Source: Lysinibacillus sp. OF-1 (GTDB taxonomy: Bacteria > Bacillota > Bacilli > Bacillales_A > Planococcaceae). Taken from it: a DNA stretch of 64,000 nucleotides. The notes beneath the pieces were generated by a model that worked only from the letters and a program-made list of their open reading frames with translations, made no database searches and was not told the origin of the DNA. This document shows, one piece after another, positions 36,576 to 45,447 of the stretch. The position numbers were made by a program, and so were the translations under genes. The stretch is from assembly GCF_028356935.1 (NCBI RefSeq), contig NZ_CP102798.1, forward strand, positions 4,588,001-4,652,000, read 5' to 3'. Every line of letters starts with the position of its first letter. Positions within the stretch are counted from its first letter, which is position 1.

Positions 36576-37724
36576 ATGACCATTCTTCTAGTAGATGACA
36601 ATCAAGTCAATCTATTTGTCATTGAAAAAATACTAAAAAATGCAGGTTATGATAACTGTGTTTCTCTTTCATCTGCTTATGAGCTATTTGATTATTTACA
36701 ATTAGATGCACCAAATCCAACAGGAAATTCTGTAGATTTAATATTGTTAGACATTATGATGCCGGAAGTAGATGGTATTGAGGCCTGCAAACGCATTAAG
36801 CAAAATGAAAGATTGAAAGATATTCAAATCATATTTGTCACAGCACTGGAAGATAAAAACAAACTAGCAGAAGCACTAGACATTGGTGGCGTAGATTATA
36901 TTACAAAACCAATTAATAAAACGGAGCTGCTTGCAAGAATGCGTGTTGCCTTACGCTTAAAAGCTGAATTAGACTGGCACACCCAGCATGACAAGAAAAT
37001 TCAATATGAACTAGATCTAGCCACTCATGTACAACGAAGCCTGCTCAGTCCACCATTAAACGAGAAGGATATCCGGATAGAAGTTTCTTATCTACCATCC
37101 TCTAATTTAGCAGGCGATATGTATTATTGGTACAAAATAGACGATCATCGCTATGCTATCATTTTATTGGATATGATGGGTCACGGTATATCTGCAGCGC
37201 TTGTTTGTATGTTTATCTCCTCTGTTTTAAGAGAGGCCGTTAAACAACTAAACGACCCAGAGCTTGTCATCAAAGAACTGAATCGTTATATGACTCTTTT
37301 ACAAGATGGAAAAGATAATAATCTTTATTATTTTACAGCGATTTATTTCATCATTGATACAGAGCAAAAAACAGTCGAATACATAAACGCTGGTCACCCT
37401 CCTGGATACGCACTAATAGATGAAAAAACATGTATTCCATTAAATCAAGGTAGCTGTGCGGTCGGCTTTTTCGATGAAATGAAAGTTCAAAAGCAATGTA
37501 TTCAATATGAACAAGATATTCAAATTGTGTTATTTACAGATGGTGTTTTAGAGGCAATGGGCCCCTGTGAAATCGAATCAGAAAAGCATTTGCAAACGCT
37601 AACATCCACTAAGTGGGATTATTCACAATGCCTCATTGACAACCTATTACCTAAAGATAAACAAGAAAACCAGCCTGATGATATGTGTGTATTAATGATT
37701 CAAGCTAGCACTACTTCCATATAA
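36576..37724 (+). CDS. rsbY: RsbY-like response regulator fused to PP2C/SpoIIE phosphatase
   Basis: The 382-residue protein has a receiver domain (about 1-125, phosphoacceptor Asp59 in LILLDIMMPEVDG, Lys in YITKPINK) and a PP2C/SpoIIE-type phosphatase (about 170-380) with metal ligands in NLAGDMYYW, LLDMMGHGISAALV, INAGHPPGY and FTDGVLEAMG. This matches RsbY of the B. cereus group, which dephosphorylates RsbV to free sigma-B once the receiver is phosphorylated. The facing genes at 37.8-41.4 kb encode the expected CheR-type and hybrid-kinase partners. AAGGGG lies 8 bases before the ATG. sigB, rsbV and rsbW are not in the window, so the downstream target is unproven. Confidence 0.75.
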   Translation: MTILLVDDNQVNLFVIEKILKNAGYDNCVSLSSAYELFDYLQLDAPNPTGNSVDLILLDIMMPEVDGIEACKRIKQNERLKDIQIIFVTALEDKNKLAEALDIGGVDYITKPINKTELLARMRVALRLKAELDWHTQHDKKIQYELDLATHVQRSLLSPPLNEKDIRIEVSYLPSSNLAGDMYYWYKIDDHRYAIILLDMMGHGISAALVCMFISSVLREAVKQLNDPELVIKELNRYMTLLQDGKDNNLYYFTAIYFIIDTEQKTVEYINAGHPPGYALIDEKTCIPLNQGSCAVGFFDEMKVQKQCIQYEQDIQIVLFTDGVLEAMGPCEIESEKHLQTLTSTKWDYSQCLIDNLLPKDKQENQPDDMCVLMIQASTTSI

Positions 37725-37733
37725 ATAAAAAGC

Positions 37734-37760
37734 AGAGGCTATCACCTGAAGATAGCCTCT
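37734..37760. terminator. bidirectional terminator between rsbY and rsbM
   Basis: AGAGGCTATC (37734-37743) pairs exactly with GATAGCCTCT (37751-37760). The reverse tail is GCTTTTTATTT and the forward tail is weak. Confidence 0.75.
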
Positions 37761-37766
37761 TACTCA

Positions 37767-38627
37767 TTAATACATTTTTTGATAAATTCTTTCGTAGCCT
37801 ACGATTTCTCGATATTTTGAAATAATCTCTTCAAACCGCAATGTTTCTTTATCCCCTAAGCATAAAAATCCTTTGTCACTTAGACTCTCATAAAACAAGT
37901 GGTGTACTTGGCTCTGTAGCTTAGGTGAAAAATAAATCAGGACATTTCTGCACAAGACAACATGAAACTCATTAAAGGAATGATCCGTTACTAAATTATG
38001 CTGAGCAAAAATAATATTTTTCAATAGTGTTGGATGGAAGTAAGCATATTGATAATCTGTTTGATAGTATTCTGAAAACGCATGGGCTCCTCCAGCAAGC
38101 ATATAGTTTTTCGTATATGCCTGCATTTTATGAATAGGGAAAGCCCCTTTCTTCGCTTTTTCTAATACTTGCTCATTCATATCTGTTGCATAAATAATAG
38201 ACCTCTCTATAAGCCCCTCTTCCTGAAGTAAAATAGCCATAGAATATACTTCCTCACCTGTCGCACACCCAGCATGCCAAATACGTATTTCTGGATACTC
38301 TCTTAAAATGGGGATTACTTTTTCACGAAAAGCTTTAAAAAAGCTAGGATTACGAAACATCTCGGTTACATTTATCGAAAAATCATTCAACATCTGCTCT
38401 AAAAATTCTTGATCATGAATGACCTTTTCTAGTACCCGGGAAATCGTTGGAATGTTATTGATCCCCATCCTATTATAAATTCTACGTGAAATGGATGAAC
38501 GATTGTATTGACGAAAATCATAGCCTGATAAACGATAAATAGCCTCTAGTAATAAATCAATTTCTAAATTTGTTTGTTTATTTAATTGTATTTTTTGCTC
38601 CAAAGGCTGAAATTGCTCCATGTTCAT
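37767..38627 (-). CDS. rsbM: CheR-family methyltransferase, RsbM-like
   Basis: The 286-residue protein has the CheR N-terminal helical domain (about 15-85: YRLSGYDFRQYNRSSISRRI) and the SAM-binding domain with IRIWHAGCATGEEVYSMAIL, IYATDMNEQVLEKAKKG and VVLCRNVLIYF. CheR enzymes methylate glutamates on receptors. In the B. cereus group RsbM, a CheR-type protein, methylates the hybrid kinase RsbK and damps sigma-B activation. Its start overlaps the stop of the hybrid kinase gene by one base (TAATG), a sign of tight translational coupling. A role in ordinary chemotaxis is the alternative, but no other che gene is adjacent. Confidence 0.78.
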   Translation of the reverse strand: MNMEQFQPLEQKIQLNKQTNLEIDLLLEAIYRLSGYDFRQYNRSSISRRIYNRMGINNIPTISRVLEKVIHDQEFLEQMLNDFSINVTEMFRNPSFFKAFREKVIPILREYPEIRIWHAGCATGEEVYSMAILLQEEGLIERSIIYATDMNEQVLEKAKKGAFPIHKMQAYTKNYMLAGGAHAFSEYYQTDYQYAYFHPTLLKNIIFAQHNLVTDHSFNEFHVVLCRNVLIYFSPKLQSQVHHLFYESLSDKGFLCLGDKETLRFEEIISKYREIVGYERIYQKMY

Positions 38628-41365
38628 TAACTCCCTTTAGAAACGAGCCAGACTCTTAAGACCGATAGTAATTGATCTAAATTTAATGGCTTGCTAATAT
38701 AATCAGATGCGCCAGCCTGCAATGATTTATCACGGTCATTTTTCATAGCCTTTGCCGTCAATGCAATGATCGGTAAGTCTATTCGTTTCATTTGTTGTCG
38801 AATAATAGTCATCGCTTCATAGCCATCCATATTCGGCATCATTATATCCATTAGAACGAGATCGATGTCAGGATGAGCATGCATTACCTCTAAGCATTCA
38901 AGCCCATCTTTAGCAACTAGAATGCTCATACCTCTTTTTTCTAATGCCGTTTTTAATGCATAAATATTACGGTTATCATCATCTACTATTAAAATATTTT
39001 TCCCTTGGAAAACCTCTACCTCTTGTTGAAGGGCTCCCTCTATTTCCTTTGACTGCTCTGCAATTGGCTCCTCTACCAATGTAACGGCCACTTCGTTCAT
39101 GGCAAGCTTTTGACAATGCTCCTCTTCGATTCCATTTGGTAAGCTTGGAATCGTTAACGTAAAGCTACTCCCCTGTCCTTCAGCACTTTGCAGCGTAATC
39201 CAGCCACCAAGCAATTTAGCAAACTCCTTACAAATAGAAAGACCAAGTCCAGTCCCACCATATTTTCGAACCGTAGCGCCATCGGCTTGCTGGAATGATT
39301 CAAAAATAAGCTGATGCTTGTCTTTTGGAATACCTATCCCCGTATCCGATACAGTAATTTCAAGCCAATCTGTACTTATATCCTGCATATTATTTGTTAA
39401 CTGCTGTGGTGTAAGCTGATGAATAGCTAAATTTACCGAACCATGTTCCGTAAATTTAAAGGCATTGGATAATAAATTCTTTATGATTTGATGGAATCTC
39501 TTTTCATCTGTATAGAATACATCTACAACATGATCTGCCTTTGAAATATGGAATGCTAAATTCTTCTTCATCGCAACAGGTGCAAAGGTATGTTCAATTT
39601 GTACAGGTACTTCGCTCATGTTCACTTCATTAAAAATAATATCAAGCTTTCCTGCCTCGACTTTTGATAAATCTAAAATATCATTAATTAAAGCAAGTAA
39701 GTCCTCTCCAGAAGAATGAATGACTTGAGCATACTCTATTTCCTCGTCTGTTAGATTTTGTTGACTATTTTCTGCTAGCATCTCCGATAAAATTAATATG
39801 CTGTTTAAGGGTGTTCTTAATTCGTGTGACATGTTTGCTAAAAACTCGGATTTGTAGTTTGAATTCAAGATAAGCTGCTCGGCACTTTCTTCTAATTCCT
39901 TTTTCGCCTTTTCTAGCTCTCTTGATTTAGACTCTGCCTCTTTTGTACGTTCTTCAAGCTGCTCATTAATCATTGTCAGCTCTTCGGTCTGCATTTGTAA
40001 TTCTTCTGATTGTGTCTGCAGCTCTTCTGATTGAACTTGTAACTCCTCAGTCATTGCTCTAGATTCATTCAATAGACGAACAATTTCCATGCGTCCTAAA
40101 ACACTATTCACTGTTAGCCCAAAAGTTTCTGTGACCTGCTTTACTAATTCTTGCTGTAGCTTACTAAATTTAGTCATTGTCGCTATTTCTGCAACTGCTA
40201 TCACTTCATTTTCAAAAATGACAGGAATCAATAAAATATTATGCGGTCTTACCTCGCCTAATCCTGTTCTGATTAAACGATAGTCTTTTGGAATATTATC
40301 GTAAAATAACATTCGTTTTTCTAATGCACATTGCCCAATTAATCCTTGTCCTATTTTAAAGCTTTCCATACCGACGCGATCATCTCCGTCAGCAAATGCA
40401 GCCTTTTTCACAAATTGTACTTGGTCCTCTGTTACTTCACGAACATAAAATGCACCAAGCGATGCCTCTGTTTTCTGCGCGATTTCTGACAGGAAGGTCT
40501 CAGCCAATTTTGTGATGGCTGAAACTCCTTGATATTTTGTCACAATTTCCGCAATATTGCTTTGTAGCCATTCTCTCTTTTCGACTGACTCTAGCAGTAT
40601 ATTCGTTGCATTAGCAAGATCATTCACTTCATCATTGGTATTCACATAGATTCTTCTTGTAAAATCACCTTTTGTAGCTGCGATTTCTTGTATGGTTTGT
40701 GTAACTTCTGTTATCGTTTTTACAATAGAACGTGAAATACCACTAGCTATGACAATTGCTATAATAGAAACTAAAATTAAAATCCCAAATAAACCACTAG
40801 TTAATTTATTATTTTGTTTATCTAATTGACTTGCCTTCGCCTGTGTATAAACATTTTCAGTTGAACGGAACGAATCAAATAACTTACGCATTTTCTCCAA
40901 ATCTTGGCGCCCAGTATCTACTTTAAAAAACTCATTTAACGCTTCTATATTATTATCTTTTTTATATTGAATCGTTGGCTCTCCCGAAGTGGCAATCCAA
41001 TGTTCAATCGTTTCCTCTATCTCTTTTAGTTTTTCCTGCTGTGATGGTTTATCTGTCATTCGCTGATAGAGATCATTAAAATCTATTTTCCAATTATCAG
41101 CTGCCTTATTATAAGGCTCAAGATAGCTTTGCTTGCCTGTAATAATGAAAGCTCGCTGACTCGATTCCATATCCAATATATATTTTTCAATTTCATTGGT
41201 TAGTGTTTGAACATTGGAATCGTACTTAATAATATAATTTCTTTCCTTTTGCAAAGAATTAATTTGATTATTTAATATGACAACGGCTGCAAGTAAGCAA
41301 AGAATGATTACGATATAACCTAATGTAATCTTAGAGCGTATACCCAATTTCAATCTATTTAACAT
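38627..41365 (-). CDS. rsbK: RsbK-like hybrid sensor histidine kinase (CHASE3-HAMP-GAF-HisKA-HATPase-REC)
   Basis: The 912-residue protein has a membrane helix (about 12-32), a CHASE3 domain (about 40-180), a second helix (about 188-208), HAMP, a GAF domain (about 280-420), a coiled coil rich in EELQ(T/M)QSEEL repeats (about 430-500), HisKA with His514 in ANMSHELRTPLN, an HATPase with DTGIGIP and GGTGLGLSIC, and a C-terminal receiver with Asp840 in VLMDIMMPNMDG. This is the domain order of B. cereus RsbK, which phosphorylates the RsbY receiver under stress. The gene is followed directly by the CheR-type gene and faces the RsbY-like gene. Confidence 0.78.
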   Translation of the reverse strand: MLNRLKLGIRSKITLGYIVIILCLLAAVVILNNQINSLQKERNYIIKYDSNVQTLTNEIEKYILDMESSQRAFIITGKQSYLEPYNKAADNWKIDFNDLYQRMTDKPSQQEKLKEIEETIEHWIATSGEPTIQYKKDNNIEALNEFFKVDTGRQDLEKMRKLFDSFRSTENVYTQAKASQLDKQNNKLTSGLFGILILVSIIAIVIASGISRSIVKTITEVTQTIQEIAATKGDFTRRIYVNTNDEVNDLANATNILLESVEKREWLQSNIAEIVTKYQGVSAITKLAETFLSEIAQKTEASLGAFYVREVTEDQVQFVKKAAFADGDDRVGMESFKIGQGLIGQCALEKRMLFYDNIPKDYRLIRTGLGEVRPHNILLIPVIFENEVIAVAEIATMTKFSKLQQELVKQVTETFGLTVNSVLGRMEIVRLLNESRAMTEELQVQSEELQTQSEELQMQTEELTMINEQLEERTKEAESKSRELEKAKKELEESAEQLILNSNYKSEFLANMSHELRTPLNSILILSEMLAENSQQNLTDEEIEYAQVIHSSGEDLLALINDILDLSKVEAGKLDIIFNEVNMSEVPVQIEHTFAPVAMKKNLAFHISKADHVVDVFYTDEKRFHQIIKNLLSNAFKFTEHGSVNLAIHQLTPQQLTNNMQDISTDWLEITVSDTGIGIPKDKHQLIFESFQQADGATVRKYGGTGLGLSICKEFAKLLGGWITLQSAEGQGSSFTLTIPSLPNGIEEEHCQKLAMNEVAVTLVEEPIAEQSKEIEGALQQEVEVFQGKNILIVDDDNRNIYALKTALEKRGMSILVAKDGLECLEVMHAHPDIDLVLMDIMMPNMDGYEAMTIIRQQMKRIDLPIIALTAKAMKNDRDKSLQAGASDYISKPLNLDQLLSVLRVWLVSKGS

Positions 41366-41549
41366 TTGGTTTTCCTACCTTTACCTTTCTTTCACTCTAT
41401 TTTATTACTAGTATACATGTAAAAATAACTGATTATCTCTTCTTTTGACATGAGCAACAAAGAAATTTTGCTGTTTCGTATTAATAAGTCTATGCATTTT
41501 TCATATACATTTTATATTGAGTCATTTCTAAATTAAGGAGAGAATACAT

Positions 41550-42740
41550 GTGGACATAATCGTAAGACCAGGAGATTCACTTTGGCATTTCAGTGAAGTG
41601 TTTAAAATACCGCTTCAACTAATTTTAGATTCCAATGAAAATATAAATCCCCAATTTTTAAGAGTTGGACAACGCATTCGTATTCCTGGTTTTGTGACCA
41701 TCGACTATCAATTGAAACAAGGGGACTCTTTTTGGCAAATTGCACAGAGTCAAAACCTCCCCCTAGTCGCCCTATTACTCGTTAATCCAGGTCTCAATCC
41801 AAATCGCTTACAAATTGGTCAGATGATTCGTATACCACAACGTATTACGTGGCGTTTAGTTGATGGTAAGCAAAATTATACGTATACCCGTATGATGAAT
41901 GATCTTAATAAACTAATTGATGCTTATCCTTTTCTTCACAATTCAACTATTGGTAGTTCCGTTTTAGGGAAAGGTCTACCTGAGTTGTTGATTGGCAATG
42001 GAGCTAAACGTGTTCACTATAACGGCTCCTTCCATGCAAATGAATGGATTACTACACCTATTATTCTAACATTTTTAAACGACTATTTGCTCGCCCTCAC
42101 CAACCAAAGTAGCATTCGTGGCATCTCTCCATTCTCTCTTTACCAGCAAACCTCTCTTTCTATCGTACCCATGGTGAATCCTGATGGAGTGGATTTAGTA
42201 ATACAAGGTCCCCCAAATGATACAACATTAAGAAATCAACTAATTACATGGAATAATGATAGCTCTGATTTTTCTGGCTGGAAAGCAAACATCCATGGCA
42301 TCGATTTAAATGATCAATTTCCTGCACAATGGGAGTTAGAAAGTGCCCGTAACCCTAAGACACCAGGGCCTAGAGATTATGGTGGTGACAGACCTTTATC
42401 TGAACCTGAAGCTATTGCGATGGCTGACTTGACTAAACTACGTGATTTTTCAAGAGTACTAGCCTTTCATACACAGGGGCGTGTTATTTATTGGGGCTTT
42501 GAAAATCTTGAGCCTCCAGAATCAGAGGTACTTGTGAATGAATTTAGTAGAGTCAGCGGCTATGAACCCATTCAATCTGCAGGAAGCTATGCAGGCTATA
42601 AAGATTGGTTCATTCAAGATTGGCGTAGACCTGGCTTTACCGTTGAGCTAGGAAGCGGTACGAATCCTTTGCCAATCAGTCAGTTTGACGAAATTTATGA
42701 GGAAGCCCTCGGAATTTTTCTTGCAGCATTATATATGTAA
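41550..42740 (+). CDS. gamma-D-glutamyl-L-diamino acid endopeptidase I (ENP1-like, LysM-LysM-M14)
   Basis: The 396-residue protein has two N-terminal LysM modules (about 2-47 and 51-96) and a zinc carboxypeptidase (M14) domain with FHANEWITTPI carrying the first His/Glu ligands, PMVNPDGVDL, and GFTVELGSGTNPLP with the catalytic Glu near the end. Length and sequence closely follow the sporulation endopeptidase I of L. sphaericus, which cuts the gamma-D-Glu–meso-DAP bond of peptidoglycan stem peptides. No signal peptide is present, as in ENP1. The GTG at 41550 overlaps an out-of-frame ATG; AGGAGAG lies upstream. Confidence 0.9.
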   Translation: MDIIVRPGDSLWHFSEVFKIPLQLILDSNENINPQFLRVGQRIRIPGFVTIDYQLKQGDSFWQIAQSQNLPLVALLLVNPGLNPNRLQIGQMIRIPQRITWRLVDGKQNYTYTRMMNDLNKLIDAYPFLHNSTIGSSVLGKGLPELLIGNGAKRVHYNGSFHANEWITTPIILTFLNDYLLALTNQSSIRGISPFSLYQQTSLSIVPMVNPDGVDLVIQGPPNDTTLRNQLITWNNDSSDFSGWKANIHGIDLNDQFPAQWELESARNPKTPGPRDYGGDRPLSEPEAIAMADLTKLRDFSRVLAFHTQGRVIYWGFENLEPPESEVLVNEFSRVSGYEPIQSAGSYAGYKDWFIQDWRRPGFTVELGSGTNPLPISQFDEIYEEALGIFLAALYM

Positions 42741-42754
42741 AAGTATTGTTTGAG

Positions 42755-42807
42755 CTCCATTCGCTATGAAATTGTCCTTTGCGGCATTTCAGTGAATGGA
42801 GTTTTTT
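42755..42807 (+). terminator. endopeptidase terminator
   Basis: CTCCATTC pairs with GAATGGAG, and GAAAT/ATTTC extends the long stem with small internal loops. Six T follow. Confidence 0.8.
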
Positions 42808-42855
42808 CATGAAGAGGAATTGGACATAATTGCCAAAAAGGAAAAATAAATTACT

Positions 42856-42905
42856 TTGACAGGTAGAGTAATGTTTGCTACTATTACTCTGACAGATAGA
42901 GCAAT
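42856..42905 (+). promoter_or_regulatory. PadR-gene promoter with dyad and direct repeats
   Basis: TTGACA (42856-42861) and TACTAT (42879-42884) are 17 bases apart, with TGC before the -10. AGAGTAAT (42865-42872) is exactly inverted at 42883-42890 across the spacer. TGACAGGTAGAGTAAT (42857) returns as TGACAGATAGAGCAAT at 42890, 33 bp on, about three helical turns. This is likely the autoregulatory PadR operator. Confidence 0.65.
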
Positions 42906-42924
42906 AAAATAAAGTAGGTGACTT

Positions 42925-43254
42925 ATGGTTCGCAGTGATATTATCCGAGGACATTTGGATTCGATTATTTTACGGCTAATTTCAGAAAAAGATCGTTATG
43001 GCTATGAAATTTCTCAGGAAATAAGTCTCCGTACAAACAATCGATTTCAAATCAAGGAAGCAACTTTGTATGCCGTTTTTCAACGTCTCGAGAAAAAGGA
43101 AATTATTGAAGCCTATTATGGCGATGTTTCACATGGAGGCAAAAGAAAGTATTACCGTATTACCTCATTAGGTAAAGCCTATTTAAATGAGTTAGTGAAA
43201 GAATGGTCAGAAGTAAAGGAAATAATCGATTTATTTATGGAGGGCTTTGAATGA
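42925..43254 (+). CDS. PadR-family transcriptional regulator
   Basis: The 109-residue protein has the PadR winged helix: SIILRLISEKDRYGYEISQEI, KEATLYAVFQRLEKKEIIEAYY and the wing GGKRKYYRITSLGKAYL, followed by a short dimerisation helix. PadR-s1 proteins like this usually repress their own operon until a ligand or envelope stress releases them. The gene heads an operon whose next gene overlaps it by four bases. A palindromic promoter lies just upstream. AGGTGA precedes the ATG. Confidence 0.87.
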   Translation: MVRSDIIRGHLDSIILRLISEKDRYGYEISQEISLRTNNRFQIKEATLYAVFQRLEKKEIIEAYYGDVSHGGKRKYYRITSLGKAYLNELVKEWSEVKEIIDLFMEGFE

Positions 43255-43658
43255 AAAGAATAAAAAACCATATTGATGAGCTTTTTAAGGATATTCCTCG
43301 TAATAACGAGACTGAAATGGTCAAACAAGAAATCATTGAAAATCTTGAAGAAAAAGTATTTTACTTGATGGATCAAGGAAAGGAACAAGAAGATGCCATC
43401 AATAAGGCGATTGTAGAATTCGGAGATATTGAAGATTTGAAAAAGGAATTGGGTGTTAAGGAGCCTGCTAAGAAAAACATGGCAAAACTAAATTTAGAGT
43501 TTTCCATCTGGGGGAGTGGCTTAATCATTGCATTTTTTATCTTTATTAATCTTTATTACACTCCACATACAGTTTGGGCCATCTATCCAATCTTCGCAAT
43601 ACTTTGGTGGCCTTTATCAATGTACTTTGTATGGTCACGTAAGAAATGGGGTGAATGA
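43251..43658 (+). CDS. permease-prefix/HAAS-like domain protein with two membrane helices
   Basis: The 135-residue protein starts with a soluble helical segment (about 1-75: HIDELFKDIPRNNETEMVKQ, EFGDIEDLKKELG), the kind of prefix commonly encoded next to PadR genes. Two membrane helices follow, around the motif INLYYTPHTVWAIYPIFAIL and WWPLSMYF. The same helix pair recurs four times in the next gene product. The start overlaps the padR stop (ATGA) and GGAGGG lies 6 bases upstream. It probably relays membrane state to the regulator, but this is inference. Confidence 0.7.
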   Translation: MKRIKNHIDELFKDIPRNNETEMVKQEIIENLEEKVFYLMDQGKEQEDAINKAIVEFGDIEDLKKELGVKEPAKKNMAKLNLEFSIWGSGLIIAFFIFINLYYTPHTVWAIYPIFAILWWPLSMYFVWSRKKWGE

Positions 43659-43660
43659 AC

Positions 43661-44317
43661 ATGAGGAACTTTATTAACTTTTCTTTAGCCGGGAGCCTGA
43701 TGACCATGATTTTTTTAGGGATCGTCAATTACACGACATCACCGCAAACAATGTGGTTTATATATCCTTGCCTGCTGCTCTTGCTATGGCCAATTACGCT
43801 ATTTTTTATGTCTAATAAAATGTATAAACAATACTCTATCGTTTGTAGTGCAATGATTATCGCATTTCTTATCGTTGAAAATTATTTATATGCACCAAAT
43901 CATTTATGGTTTATCTATGCTATTTATCCAATTATCTGGTGGCCGCTTCTTATGTACTTAGGTGAAAAAGCAAAAACTTTAAAAACAGCACTCATCGGCT
44001 GTGCTTCCACAATTATTTATTATGCATTCCTGAATATCATGCTGTCTCCTCAATATCCTTGGGCGATTTATCCCGCGTTTTTAATTATGTGGTGGCCTCT
44101 AGCTTTATATCATGCTCAACGGAAAACGTTTGTAGCATTCTCCGTGACAGCTTCATTGCTAATTAGTATCTTTTTCATTATTGTTAACGTCGTTTCTTCA
44201 CCTACGGTTATATGGGCGATCTACCCTATTTTTGTTACGCTATGGTGGCCGCTAAGTATGTATTTTTATGTGTATAAAAGAAAAATGTATCAAGCTACCT
44301 TTACGAAACGCATGTAA
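43661..44317 (+). CDS. membrane protein built of four tandem 2-TM repeats
   Basis: The 218-residue protein consists of four copies of one unit of about 50 residues: IVNYTTSPQTMWFIYP, VENYLYAPNHLWFIYA, LNIMLSPQYPWAIYP and VNVVSSPTVIWAIYP. Each is followed by a helix ending in (W/L)WP(L/I). A fifth copy ends the preceding gene product. The repeat places Asn, Pro, Trp, Tyr and Trp-Trp-Pro at fixed spacing, suggesting a packed helix bundle. I do not recognise a named family. The start at 43661 lies 8 bases after GGGGTGA, just past the previous stop. Confidence 0.68.
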   Translation: MRNFINFSLAGSLMTMIFLGIVNYTTSPQTMWFIYPCLLLLLWPITLFFMSNKMYKQYSIVCSAMIIAFLIVENYLYAPNHLWFIYAIYPIIWWPLLMYLGEKAKTLKTALIGCASTIIYYAFLNIMLSPQYPWAIYPAFLIMWWPLALYHAQRKTFVAFSVTASLLISIFFIIVNVVSSPTVIWAIYPIFVTLWWPLSMYFYVYKRKMYQATFTKRM

Positions 44318-44329
44318 AGAAGGGATTCT

Positions 44330-45361
44330 ATGAAAGCTATTAAAAAATTCGTCAAATATCTTGTCGTTATCATGAGCTCCTTACTTTTACTAGCACTTCT
44401 ATTCCCAACATGGACATCATCTATAAAGGGAACTAATAGCATTAGTACATTAGAGCAGGTAGCAATTAACGACAGTGACCATGAAATTATGATACGTGGG
44501 CAAAACAAAGATAATCCTGTGATCATCTTTGTCCACGGTGGACCTGGCTGTTCTGAAATCCCCTATGCCAAAAAATATCAAGATTTGTTGGAAACCGAAT
44601 TTACCGTGGTCCATTACGATCAACGGGCTAGCGGGAAATCCTATCATTTTTTCGAGGACTATTCTAATCTTTCATCTGACCTGCTTGTGGAGGATTTATT
44701 AGCACTGACTGATTATATAGCTAATCGCCTAGACAAAGAAAAAATCATCTTAATCGGTCATTCCTATGGTACATATATTGCCACACAAGCAGCTGCTAAA
44801 GCTCCTGAAAAATATGAAGCCTACATTGGTATTGGTCAAATGAGTAATACCATTGAAAGTGAAATGGATAGTTTACAGTACACCATCCTACAGGCTCAAC
44901 TCAAAGGGAACACAGAAGATGTTGTATATTTACAAAGGTTAACGGAAGACATAAATAAGGGTAAGACATTTACACCCCGCCATTACGTAAATAAATATGG
45001 AGGAGCCACAAGAAACATTGATAACCCTGACGGCAATATGTTAGGAATGCTATTCAGTGCAGAATATAATTTATTGGATATGATCCGCTACAACAAAGGC
45101 CTATCATTATCTCAAGAAGCATTATTAAAAGAGGTCATGCAACATCCATTACCTACTAAAGTTAATAGACTAGACCTCCCCTTCTATTTTGTAATGGGTG
45201 ACTACGACTATCAAACATCATCGAATACCGCTAAAAAATACTTCGACCAAATAGATGCCGAGAAAAAAGAATTTATAGCATACGAAAACTCTGCACACTA
45301 CCCACAGTTCGAAGAAAAAGATAGATTTTTTGAATGGATGCGTGTGACTTTTAAACAATAA
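44330..45361 (+). CDS. alpha/beta hydrolase, proline-iminopeptidase-like
   Basis: The 343-residue protein has an N-terminal membrane helix or uncleaved signal (about 10-28) and an alpha/beta-hydrolase core: HGGPGCSEIPYAK with the oxyanion loop, VVHYDQRASGKSYHF, the nucleophile elbow LIGHSYGTYIA, and late Asp and His in FYFVMGDYDYQT and YENSAHYPQFEE. The HGGPG and DQR motifs are those of the prolyl aminopeptidase group. It is the last gene of the PadR operon, 12 bases after the repeat protein. The substrate is unknown; action on the outer face of the membrane is likely. Confidence 0.78.
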   Translation: MKAIKKFVKYLVVIMSSLLLLALLFPTWTSSIKGTNSISTLEQVAINDSDHEIMIRGQNKDNPVIIFVHGGPGCSEIPYAKKYQDLLETEFTVVHYDQRASGKSYHFFEDYSNLSSDLLVEDLLALTDYIANRLDKEKIILIGHSYGTYIATQAAAKAPEKYEAYIGIGQMSNTIESEMDSLQYTILQAQLKGNTEDVVYLQRLTEDINKGKTFTPRHYVNKYGGATRNIDNPDGNMLGMLFSAEYNLLDMIRYNKGLSLSQEALLKEVMQHPLPTKVNRLDLPFYFVMGDYDYQTSSNTAKKYFDQIDAEKKEFIAYENSAHYPQFEEKDRFFEWMRVTFKQ

Positions 45362-45412
45362 ATTTTTTTAGAGCTATTCTATGCTTGGAAAGATTTATTT
45401 AATTGCTATATA

Positions 45413-45427
45413 ATTTAATTATTAAAT
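45413..45427 (+). promoter_or_regulatory. candidate MarR autoregulatory operator
   Basis: ATTTAATTATTAAAT is a perfect 7-1-7 palindrome. It follows an extended -10-like TGCTATATAAT and lies 20 bases before the marR ATG. TATAATTTAATTA here is also found in the large dyad at 45936. Confidence 0.5.
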
Positions 45428-45447
45428 ATTTTAATGGACGTGATTAT

